Part shown: positions 6,942-13,726 of the stretch, in pieces
Position numbering within the stretch: position 1 is the stretch's first letter
Layout of the letters: every line of letters starts with the position of its first letter
Origin: Salinisphaeraceae bacterium UBA4764
Lineage (GTDB): Bacteria; Pseudomonadota; Gammaproteobacteria; Nevskiales; Salinisphaeraceae
Assembly (NCBI GenBank): GCA_002403445.1
Contig: DHHU01000076.1
Coordinates: 1 to 15,808 of the forward strand
Reading direction: 5' to 3'
DNA: 15,808 nt
Notes under the pieces: generated by a model
What the model was told of the DNA's origin: nothing
Databases searched by the model: none
What the model saw: the letters and a program-made list of their open reading frames with translations, nothing else
Position numbers and translations under genes: made by a program

Positions 6942-8621
6942 ATGCGACAAATAACCAAAATAGCAGCCAGCCTCGCAGTCGCCGTCGCGTTGGCAATAGC
7001 CGCTGGAGCGGCGACCCTCAAAAGTGTAAACGTCAATCGCCAAACCGGCTTGACGCAAGTTACTTTTATTTTCAACCACGCTCCCAAAGTTAATCATTTT
7101 GTGCTGGGCTCGCCGCCACGCGCGGTGATCGATTTGTCGTCAACGCGGTCAAAGTGGCATTCCGGCGGCTCTATCGAAGGCCCGCGTATCAAAGATATGC
7201 GAATAGCTCGGCATCAAAACGGCATGCTTCGGACCGTTCTCGATCTCAAATCCGACGCTTACTGGGGCGGATTGTCAAAGGCAGGCCACAAACGAATCGT
7301 GGCAACGATTCGAAGCAATCACAGCGATACTAGTTCGAAGCACGTTTCAAAAGCCGCTGCTAAGGATACTGCCGTAACGAAAAAGAACCACCAAGCCACT
7401 TATCATGTAACCCGATCCAACAAGCCGGCCGTGGTAGTTTTGGACCCCGGCCATGGTGGGCGCGATCCGGGTACGACCGGCCCGCACGGTCTTCACGAGA
7501 AAACTGTTGTGCTTTCGATTGCGCGTATGGCGCAGAAAAAACTCAATGCCAGACCGCATATAAAAGCCATACTGACGCGTCATGGCGACCACTACCTCAG
7601 TTTGCCCAAGCGTCGACACATCGCGCAGAACGACCAGGCTGACTTATTTGTGTCGATCCACGCCAATTCCTATCCGAATAACCGACAGGTTAAAGGCGGA
7701 ACTTGCTACGTGCTATCAAAGCACGGGGCAAGCAACGCCAAAGCTCGACAATTAGCTCATTTCGAGAACAATGCCGACCCGAAAGTCGCCGGCGTGAATT
7801 TTTCAGCTCATGACCAGACCCTAAACCGGGTCTTAACCGATTTATTTCAAAACGACTCTATCAATGCTGCTGATAACCTGGCTAAGGCCATAATCAGCCA
7901 ATTTGGTCGTGTCGAGCCGCTCTATCATTCCAAACCACAGCGCGCCAATTTTTCGGTTTTGCGCGACCCGATGATACCTTCAGTTTTGTGTGAAACCGCT
8001 TTTCTATCGAATCCGGCCCAAGCACGCGAACTGCATCATCAAGCGTTTCGGGAAAAATTGGCAGATGCCATCGCCAAGGGTATCGAGCATTATTTCAAGC
8101 GTTACCCGCCGATGCGAAAAACAGCAGAGAAGTCGGGAATTTATCTGGTTAAGTCTGGTGACACGCTGAGCTCTATTGCAGCGCGCCATGACATATCGGT
8201 TGCACACCTCAAAACCATCAATCATCTTAAAAATTCAACGCTGCAAGTTGGTCAGAAACTTCGTGTGCCGGCTGGGCATTATGCCGACAACAAACCTCCC
8301 AAGACCTCAACAAGCCGCTACACCGTCAAACCGGGTGACACACTATCGGCCATTGCAGCTGCGCATCATGTCTCGGTGCAAAAGATCGTTGCAGCCAATG
8401 ATCTCAAATCCAAACAATTACGCGTTGGCCAGAAACTCATTCTGCCGGCCGGGGCAGTGGCCAAGCGGATTGTCGTCAACAGTGGCGACACCTTATCGCA
8501 GATTGCCCAGGAAAACGGCACGTCTATCAAGCGCCTGAAAAAATATAATGGGCTGGACAGCGATCAACTCGCGAAAGGCCAAGTACTCTGGCTACCAAAA
8601 TCGGGCACTCAGTCGTCTTAA
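6942..8621 (+). CDS. N-acetylmuramoyl-L-alanine amidase (AmiB/AmiC type) with AMIN domain and three LysM repeats
   Basis: A 559-residue periplasmic zinc amidase that cuts the amide bond between MurNAc and L-Ala, splitting septal peptidoglycan during daughter-cell separation. A signal peptide covers about residues 1-24. An AMIN targeting domain follows at about 25-125 (FNHAPKVNHFVLGSPPRAVIDL). The Amidase_3 domain spans about 163-388: zinc ligands His171 in LDPGHGGRDPG, Glu186 in GLHEKTVV and His240 in FVSIHANS, and the catalytic Glu351 in CETAFLSNP. The E. coli-style insert KVAGVNFSAHDQTLNRVLTD is present, so activation by an EnvC/NlpD-like factor is plausible. Three LysM peptidoglycan-binding repeats lie at about 400-443, 459-502 and 509-552, each with a SGDTLS or PGDTLS core and a VGQKL or KGQVL end. 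One LysM is common in this class; three is more than usual. The ribosome site is weak (GGGTAG at 6929-6934). Confidence 0.93.
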   Translation: MRQITKIAASLAVAVALAIAAGAATLKSVNVNRQTGLTQVTFIFNHAPKVNHFVLGSPPRAVIDLSSTRSKWHSGGSIEGPRIKDMRIARHQNGMLRTVLDLKSDAYWGGLSKAGHKRIVATIRSNHSDTSSKHVSKAAAKDTAVTKKNHQATYHVTRSNKPAVVVLDPGHGGRDPGTTGPHGLHEKTVVLSIARMAQKKLNARPHIKAILTRHGDHYLSLPKRRHIAQNDQADLFVSIHANSYPNNRQVKGGTCYVLSKHGASNAKARQLAHFENNADPKVAGVNFSAHDQTLNRVLTDLFQNDSINAADNLAKAIISQFGRVEPLYHSKPQRANFSVLRDPMIPSVLCETAFLSNPAQARELHHQAFREKLADAIAKGIEHYFKRYPPMRKTAEKSGIYLVKSGDTLSSIAARHDISVAHLKTINHLKNSTLQVGQKLRVPAGHYADNKPPKTSTSRYTVKPGDTLSAIAAAHHVSVQKIVAANDLKSKQLRVGQKLILPAGAVAKRIVVNSGDTLSQIAQENGTSIKRLKKYNGLDSDQLAKGQVLWLPKSGTQSS

Positions 8622-8693
8622 TTTCGAATAATAAATACACCTTCCTAACTCATGATTTATTCATCGAAGCAAGCGTATATAGTACTGTGACGA

Positions 8694-8736
8694 TTTATCA
8701 CCTTGCGTGTTCGAAAGGGGTGATAAAATGATTTTT
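8694..8736 (+). terminator. Possible rho-independent terminator after the amidase gene
   Basis: TTTATCACC (8694-8702) pairs with GGTGATAAA (8719-8727), and TT/AA pairs may extend the stem past a two-base bulge. A run of five T lies at 8732-8736, four bases beyond the stem. The stem is AT-rich and sits about 70 bases after the amidase stop, so termination may be modest; an operator is the alternative reading. Confidence 0.4.
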
Positions 8737-8759
8737 CACGAATAAAGTAGTCGGCGCTC

Positions 8760-8765
8760 TATACT
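8760..8765 (+). promoter_or_regulatory. Candidate -10 element (TATACT) for the tRNA gene
   Basis: TATACT matches five of six bases of the sigma-70 -10 consensus and lies 64 bases before the mature tRNA 5' end. No convincing -35 is found at 16-18 bases upstream, so the call is tentative. Confidence 0.3.
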
Positions 8766-8806
8766 AAAACCTATTTAGAAATGCCATGATCCGCTGGCAG
8801 GTTTTA
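8765..8806. repeat. Nested inverted repeat ahead of the tRNA-Arg gene
   Basis: TAAAACCT (8765-8772) and AGGTTTTA (8799-8806) are perfect reverse complements. Inside them TGCCA (8782-8786) pairs with TGGCA (8795-8799). The two stems share position 8799 and are nearly continuous on the right side, with about ten bases bulged on the left. It would lie in the 5' leader of the tRNA precursor or act as a DNA site. Confidence 0.5.
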
Positions 8807-8829
8807 GCTTGGCTTCTTACCTTAAAAAT

Positions 8830-8906
8830 GCGCCCGTAGCTCAGTTGGATAGAGCAACGGCCTTCTAAGCCGTAGGTCGCTGGTTCGAATCCAGCCGGGC
8901 GCGCCA
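8830..8906 (+). tRNA. tRNA-Arg (anticodon TCT)
   Basis: The 77-base cloverleaf includes an encoded CCA. The acceptor stem GCGCCCG (8830-8836) pairs with CGGGCGC (8896-8902), followed by the discriminator G8903 and CCA 8904-8906. The D-arm contains AGCTCAGTTGGATAGAGC. The anticodon stem GGCCT or similar encloses the loop CTTCTAA, giving anticodon TCT, which reads AGA/AGG. The T-arm is CTGGTTCGAATCCAG. No genes are co-transcribed with it. tRNA-Arg 3' ends are frequent integration sites; no integrase lies in the window. Confidence 0.97.
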
Positions 8907-9443
8907 TTAAATCTACAAGTTACGTTCTTAATCAGAGCGCTTAAAATAAGCTCGGGGTTAACTCGGGGCTAAACAATGCTAGGCGCATCTCCAGCATGAC
9001 CGTGGGCTAAGGTTACGTATTGACCTTTATAAGCGGATTTTGTTGACCTCGATTATGGCGTTTGCTCAAACGGCTCCATAAGCAATGTAAGCTATAGATT
9101 GTGCGAGCTACGACCTCGAAAGGTGTCGTGCATGCTCATTCCAGACTTCCAAACGGTGTTCTGGTCAAATCAAAACGGTCACTGAACTAAGCAACAGCGG
9201 CTAACTCGATACCCTAGGCTTTCGGTAGCCAAGTGACGAGTGCTTACAAGCGTTAAAGCCTCCAGCATACCCAAGCGATACAATAACTTTAAAACCTATG
9301 CCTTAACACACGCCATGATTCCGGGCGTCCCCTACAGTACGGATTGGGCAAGCGTATGGTGATTAAATGATAAACGTGCTAACACCCGACAACGATCACA
9401 TGGATTCGGGGATGGTACTGACCACGACCATGACGTGTTCCGT
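8907..9443. other. Gene-free stretch between tRNA-Arg and the diguanylate cyclase gene
   Basis: There are 537 bases in which I recognise no gene. Contents are a tandem 11-base repeat at 8951-8972, a second copy of a bipartite motif also found before the tRNA (9290-9299 and 9312-9323), and a 26-codon open frame at 9367-9447 overlapping the cyclase start. No clear promoter or terminator could be fixed. Confidence 0.6.
8951..8972. repeat. Tandem pair of 11-base units
   Basis: CTCGGGGTTAA (8951-8961) is followed immediately by CTCGGGGCTAA (8962-8972), differing at one base. It lies 45 bases after the tRNA 3' end. It could be an arm-type binding site left by an integrated element, but with only two short units chance is not excluded. 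Confidence 0.5.
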
Positions 9444-10742
9444 ATGAGTGCGACAGTCGGCGACGATCGACTCACAGTATTCGACAGCTCAGAGGAGGAG
9501 ACGTCCCTACAACTGCTCCACACCGCCATCGAGCAGTCGAAGAGCGCATTAATCATTACTACGGCCGAGATTGACCCGCCTGGTCCCAAGATCGTCTACG
9601 TCAACCCCAAGATGGAGGCCATGACCGGTTACACACGCGACGAACTAATCGGCGAAACTCCGCGCATACTCCAGGGGCCCGAGACCGACCGAGCGATGCT
9701 GGATCGACTGCGTCGATCGTTGGCCGAAGGGGGCGGTTTCGAAGGCCAATCCGTCAACTATCGCAAGGACGGCAGCACCTATCATGTCGCGTGGAATATT
9801 GCCCCGGTGCGTGACAAGTCGGGGACATTACGGTATTTCATCTCATCGCAACGCGACATCACGACTGAGGTCGAGAGCCGGCGCACCCAAGAACTGCTCT
9901 CTGATGCGCTGGAACAATCAGCTGACATCATTTTTGTTACCGACCCGGATGGACACATCGTCTACGTCAACCAAGCATTTGAGTGCCAGACGGGTTACAC
10001 CCGTCGCGAAGTCTGCGGCCTGACGCCGCGTGTTCTGCGCTCCGATGCGCACGATACCGCATTCTATCAGCATATATGGGACCGTCTGGGGTGTGGTGAA
10101 GTCGTACGCGAGGTCTTCACGAATCGCAACAAACAGGGCCACAACTTCCAGCTTGAGTTGACGATCACACCGGTCCGCGACGCCTTTGGGTCTATCCATC
10201 GATATGTGGCCTCGGGCAAGGACGTGACCGAGCGCATGCGCATGGAATCCGAGCTCAAGCGTCTGGCAACCACCGATGAACTGACCGGCCTAATCAACCG
10301 AGTGCAGTTCGAAGCGGTGCTGGAACGCGAGATGGCACGGGCCCAACGCTACAATCATGCGCTTGGCTTGATCATGATGGATCTTGATCAATTCAAATCC
10401 ATCAACGACACGCTAGGTCACGACGCGGGCGATGGCGTGCTCACCGCTTTCGCCGCCCTCCTTCGCGAGAATATACGGTCGAGCGATCAGGCCGGTCGCT
10501 GGGGCGGGGAAGAGTTCATGCTGCTTGTGCCCGAGGGTGGATCCGATGCGACGCATGCTTTGGCTGAGAAACTCCGCTGCCTCGTCGCCGAAAAAAACTT
10601 TCCGAAAGCTGGCCATGTGACGGTGAGTTGCGGCATGACCGTTTTGCGGCCCAACGATACGATCAAGCAGCTGATCAAGCGCGCCGACAATAACCTTTAC
10701 AAAGCTAAAACCAGGAACCGCAACTGCGTCGTGGTTGATTAA
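9444..10742 (+). CDS. Soluble PAS-PAS-GGDEF diguanylate cyclase
   Basis: A cytoplasmic enzyme with no membrane segment, predicted to make c-di-GMP from two GTP. Residue numbers count from a GTG at 9435; from the ATG at 9444 subtract three. PAS 1 is at about 28-145, PAS 2 at about 152-268, GGDEF at about 273-435. PAS 1 is LOV-like (ETPRILQGPETD, NYRKDGS, APVRDKSG) but lacks the flavin-binding cysteine, having Thr-Pro where photoactive LOV domains have Asn-Cys. In the cyclase domain, metal ligand Asp316 is in MMDLDQFKSIND, the active-site loop is GGEEF (357-361), and an intact inhibitory I-site RSSD is at 348-351. All catalytic residues are present. The ATG is preferred, although neither start has a good ribosome site; the ATG overlaps the stop of a short upstream frame (ATGA). 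The gene stands alone between a tRNA and transposon debris. Confidence 0.92.
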   Translation: MSATVGDDRLTVFDSSEEETSLQLLHTAIEQSKSALIITTAEIDPPGPKIVYVNPKMEAMTGYTRDELIGETPRILQGPETDRAMLDRLRRSLAEGGGFEGQSVNYRKDGSTYHVAWNIAPVRDKSGTLRYFISSQRDITTEVESRRTQELLSDALEQSADIIFVTDPDGHIVYVNQAFECQTGYTRREVCGLTPRVLRSDAHDTAFYQHIWDRLGCGEVVREVFTNRNKQGHNFQLELTITPVRDAFGSIHRYVASGKDVTERMRMESELKRLATTDELTGLINRVQFEAVLEREMARAQRYNHALGLIMMDLDQFKSINDTLGHDAGDGVLTAFAALLRENIRSSDQAGRWGGEEFMLLVPEGGSDATHALAEKLRCLVAEKNFPKAGHVTVSCGMTVLRPNDTIKQLIKRADNNLYKAKTRNRNCVVVD

Positions 10743-10872
10743 CAAGTGCTTCAGATCGATTTCAATCTTGAACTTTGACCATATTTTATTTGTTAGGCAG
10801 TTTAAGAAACTTGATTTACCAAGCTGTCGATATCTGAACAAAGGGGCTGCTCAGAGTTGTCATTTTACAGAG

Positions 10873-11345
10873 CTAAGGTTTGGGCTGGGCAACCTGGCTG
10901 ACTGGATTGACCACCACGCGCTGGAGCATATCCACCAAATACGTGTAGGAATGAACGCCGTACAGTCGGCAGGTGCTGATCACGCTCCGGATGTTGTCGA
11001 AGTATTTGGTCCCAACTTCGCACCCCAAAATAACCAATTACGCCGGCCCATTGGGATCAGGCGTGGGCCGCTTTCCAAATAGACGGTATCCACCGGCAGG
11101 TCGTGATCGCTTTGGAAGATGTCGAGTGATGTCTTGCACTCGAGAACATAGGCGCCGATTTGGCAAGCACATGTTTCGAATCCAAAGCCAGACACTGGCA
11201 TTGGGTATCGAACACGTGCTTGAGGCGCGTACGTCGAGTTTGCAGTTATCATCATCTTGCGCTATCACCGCAAACATCGACTCCGTCGCTACTTGCGGCA
11301 GATAGACTTGTTGCGGTTGCACGACACCAAAAACAAATCGGAACG
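10873..11345 (-). pseudogene. IS66-family transposase TnpC remnant
   Basis: The minus strand, read from 11345 down to a TAG at 10875-10873, carries pieces of the IS66 DDE transposase in several frames. The clearest are DTVYLESGPRLIPMGRRNWL (family pattern: DTNHLER..RVIPMGRKNWLF), then after a frameshift ISTCRLYGVHSYTYLVDMLQ followed by RVVVNPVSQVA, which follow the family's C-terminal TCKLHG..PYTYLVDVLQRV..HPAS. Upstream, VVQPQQVYLPQVATESM probably reflects the middle region before the LPLYRQ motif, but this match is weaker. Catalytic regions between these blocks are missing or unreadable. TnpC is normally about 500 residues, so this is a deleted and frameshifted relic. The tnpB relic lies upstream on the same strand, as in intact IS66 elements. 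Confidence 0.75.
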
Positions 11346-11367
11346 ACCTTGCACCTAGCGGGCCCAG

Positions 11368-11385
11368 AGCCCGCATGGGCTTTTT
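11368..11385 (+). terminator. Short GC hairpin followed by T run
   Basis: AGCCC (11368-11372) pairs with GGGCT (11377-11381) around GCAT, and T continues to 11385. This is a compact intrinsic-terminator shape. An alternative, larger pairing GCGGGC/GCCCGC at 11358-11374 competes with it. No intact plus-strand gene lies upstream for it to serve, so it may be left from a lost gene. Confidence 0.4.
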
Positions 11386-11910
11386 GCCCTGCCCGCTTTA
11401 ACGGAGTTTCTGGGCGCGTCTATTCGAGGTGTGCGTCTCGGCTGACACCGCCGCCATGGTGCGTTTCGTCCGGATACGAGAAGGCCCCGTCCTGGCCAGC
11501 CGTGTTTGCTCTTTGAACTGGCCGAACTCGACCGAGCCGGGGGTCAGTCCCGGGCAGGCGGCAGCCTACCGGGTATTGCGGAAGCGCCTGGCAAAAACAA
11601 GCTTCAGCACCCGGGCAGCGACGTCGACCACGCTCTGGGTGCCTTTGATGAGTTCCCGGTTGTGCTTGGGCTGCAGATACCCATTAATGGGGGCATCAAT
11701 GACTGCTCTCAGTTCGTCAACTGCTGGGTCGAAGACCGAGATGAAGCCGACAATGAGGCAGACGCCAAGCCTGAGGACCCGACCAGTAATAGGGTCTCGC
11801 GTTGGGCAACCTTTGGAAGCCAGCGTTTTTGCTATTTTTTAGCTGCACATCAGACTTTTGATCAAGGCCTCGATTTCGATTCGCTGTAGCGATACCGTCG
11901 GCAATGACGC
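11386..11910. other. Unassigned segment inside the IS66 debris
   Basis: About 525 bases lie between the tnpC and tnpB relics. The minus strand is open from 11838 down to a TAG at 11568-11566 (91 codons with no ATG). It reads sensibly, with a hydrophobic stretch LRLGVCLIVGFISVFDP followed by DELRAVIDAPINGYLQPKHN and TQSVVDVAARVLKLVFARRF. I do not recognise the family, and it does not look like IS66. It may be a fragment of another gene inserted or exposed by rearrangement. Plus-strand frames here look like shadows. Confidence 0.4.
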
Positions 11911-12126
11911 CTAGCGAAGGATACTGAATCGGCCTCTATCGAGGCGCTTAATCCAGTTCGTGTAACCGCTGGCTTCGAAGTACAGCATTTCAACTGAGTG
12001 CGCCGAAGATCGATGAGTACAAATGACGTGGCCGCTGGGTGGGTCGCCGCCAAGATGCCAACGCAGCATCGATGCAATCCCGTAATACGATCGCGGTAAT
12101 CTAGTGGTCTGGGTACACAGCCATGG
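11911..12126 (-). pseudogene. IS66-family TnpB remnant
   Basis: Minus-strand reading from 12126 gives WLCTQTTRL, SYYGIASMLRWHLGGDPPSGH in one frame (family pattern: DLR.SFDGL..LV...L..DPFSGH). A shift at about 12027 gives LRRTQLK, and a return to the first frame gives MLYFEASGYTNWIKRLDRGRF (family pattern: RRT.LK.LYWE..GFCLWYKRLE.GRF). It ends at TAG 11913-11911. TnpB is a small accessory protein required by IS66 elements; here it is frameshifted and lacks its N-terminus and most of its C-terminus. Gene order with the tnpC relic downstream is the normal one. Confidence 0.72.
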
Positions 12127-12446
12127 ACTCGCTGGTTTTCTCACTGTCCGGACTGGCGAAGCCACAGCCACAAACCGTTGCTTAGGGCGGGTTTCATTAT
12201 CCAGCCACGATTCAGATGCAGCGGAACCAAAGACTCGATCACCGGTGCGAAGAGCGCGGTAGGTGGTGGATATACATGCCCAGACGGTGACGCCCCTCCC
12301 CGTAGGCGCCGCTACCAAAGCTGTATCGAAAGCTTGGTGCAGATTAGCCAGAAAAATGGGCCAGGACAATACCGGCAACCTTTAAACATTCATAATTTTA
12401 CAAGGTTGTGCCCGCGGCCAACGCTCCTTGAGCGGTGCGTGAACAT
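12127..12446. other. Gene-free stretch between TnpB relic and epimerase 3' end
   Basis: There are 320 bases with no recognisable gene. If the IS66 element was complete, its tnpA and left end would lie here, but I see no tnpA-like text. An imperfect inverted repeat, GGCAACCTT (12374-12382) against AAGGTTGTGCC (12402-12412), is AT-rich in the centre and could serve as a terminator for the epimerase transcript arriving on the minus strand. Confidence 0.4.
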
Positions 12447-13451
12447 TCAGCCGTAATAGCTTAGGTACCAGTCGACGAACTGCTTCACGCCGTCGGCTAC
12501 GCTGGTTTTGGGGCGGTAGCCAACGGCTTCGAACAGGCCGTCGACGCTGGCGTGGGTGGCTTCGATGTCGCCGGCCTGCATGGGCAACATGTCTTTTTGC
12601 GCTGTCACACCCAGGCATTCTTCAAGCCGGTGGATATAGTCCATCAACGGCACGGGAGTGCCGTTGCCGATGTTGTAGATTCGCCAGGGCGCCGGACTGC
12701 TGTTGGGGCGCGGCTCGTCGCTCTGCCATTGGTCATCCGGCGTGGCGGTCTGGTCCACAACGCGAACCACGCCTTCGGCAATGTCGGTCACGAAGGTGAA
12801 GTCGCGCCGGTGCTGGCCATGGTTGAACACCGGGATGGGCTCACCGGCCAACATCTTGCGCGTGAACAGGAATAAGGCCATGTCCGGCCGGCCCCAGGGG
12901 CCATAGACGGTAAAAAAACGCAGGCCTGTGGTGGGCAGGCTGTAGAGATAAGAATATGAATGCGCCATCAACTCGGTGGCCCGTTTCGAGGCTGGGTAGA
13001 TCGCCAGCGGGTGGTCGGCATCGCCGCTAGGCGCGAAGGGCATGTCGGTGGACGCCCCGTACACCGAGCTGGTCGACGCATACACCAGGTGCTTGACGTT
13101 ATGGTGCCGACAGCCTTCAAGCACGTTCAGCGTGCCGGTGATGTTGGCCTCGATGTAGTCGTGGGGATGGTCGATGGAATGACGCACGCCGGCCTGGGCA
13201 GCTAGATGCACGACCCGATCGAAGCCGCGTTCAGCGAAAAGGGCCGGCATGGCCTGGCGGTCGGCAATATCCAGTTCGATCTGTTCGAAGGCTGGGTTCC
13301 GAGCCAGCCGAGCCACCCGCGCGCGCTTGAGCGTGACGTCATAGTACGGGTCGAAGTTGTCGACGCCGACGACGGTTTCACCGCGATCCAGTAGACGCTG
13401 GGCTACGTGGAAGCCGATAAAGCCGGCGCTACCGGTGACGAGAATGGTCAT
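12447..13451 (-). CDS. UDP-glucuronate 4-epimerase-like NAD-dependent epimerase
   Basis: A 334-residue cytosolic short-chain dehydrogenase/reductase of the extended class, close in style to CapI/LpsL-type UDP-glucuronate 4-epimerases, which interconvert UDP-GlcA and UDP-GalA for surface polysaccharide. Seen: NAD-binding TGSAGFIG (residues 6-13), VDNFDPYYD (30-38), HLAAQAGVRHSI (82-93), catalytic serine region ASTSSVYG (125-132), Tyr152 and Lys156 in YPASK, and LRFFTVYGPWGRPDMA, a strong signature of this subgroup. The C-terminal IYNIGNGTPVPLMDYI is also typical. Length is normal. It diverges from the nucleotide-sugar dehydrogenase 275 bases away, whose product class would be its substrate class. 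A 4-epimerase acting on UDP-HexNAc uronates is the main alternative because the dehydrogenase is of the HexNAc type. GC-rich codon choice contrasts with the neighbouring debris. Confidence 0.92.
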   Translation of the reverse strand: MTILVTGSAGFIGFHVAQRLLDRGETVVGVDNFDPYYDVTLKRARVARLARNPAFEQIELDIADRQAMPALFAERGFDRVVHLAAQAGVRHSIDHPHDYIEANITGTLNVLEGCRHHNVKHLVYASTSSVYGASTDMPFAPSGDADHPLAIYPASKRATELMAHSYSYLYSLPTTGLRFFTVYGPWGRPDMALFLFTRKMLAGEPIPVFNHGQHRRDFTFVTDIAEGVVRVVDQTATPDDQWQSDEPRPNSSPAPWRIYNIGNGTPVPLMDYIHRLEECLGVTAQKDMLPMQAGDIEATHASVDGLFEAVGYRPKTSVADGVKQFVDWYLSYYG

Positions 13452-13487
13452 TAACGATCCAGAGATAAAACGGGGATAAGAGATTTG

Positions 13488-13493
13488 ATTATA
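13488..13493 (-). promoter_or_regulatory. Candidate -10 element for the epimerase gene
   Basis: Read on the minus strand this is a perfect TATAAT, 36 bases before the epimerase ATG at 13451. The hexamer 17 bases upstream is CGCATA, a poor -35, so activator help or a different start is possible. Confidence 0.4.
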
Positions 13494-13726
13494 CCGAGCC
13501 TAATGTTTTCTATGCGCTTGAAATTGTGTTTAGTGGACAACAGACGAAATGCTTTGCAGTTCATCGGGATAACGTCTTTGAGAAACACCAACTGCCGCAG
13601 CGTTTCGGCATGATGGCATCATTTATGGTTCATGCGATGCCCGCGGTGCGGCGGAGGCTTTAGCCATGCCTACCGGTGTCCCGCCTCGCGTGGCACGATT
13701 AAAGAGTACAAAGACAGAGCTGGGTT

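Noticed and set aside
11358..11400. Larger GCGGGC/GCCCGC hairpin as a regulatory RNA
   Set aside because: It sits in eroded transposon sequence with no adjacent functional gene; only the compact terminator shape is worth recording.
12431..12457. Possible IS66 terminal inverted repeat at the epimerase stop (GTGAACATTCAGCCGTAA)
   Set aside because: It vaguely resembles IS66 ends, but no matching partner repeat or target duplication was found by eye near 10840-10872.
12552..12875. Open frames antisense to the epimerase
   Set aside because: They are shadows of the epimerase reading frame.
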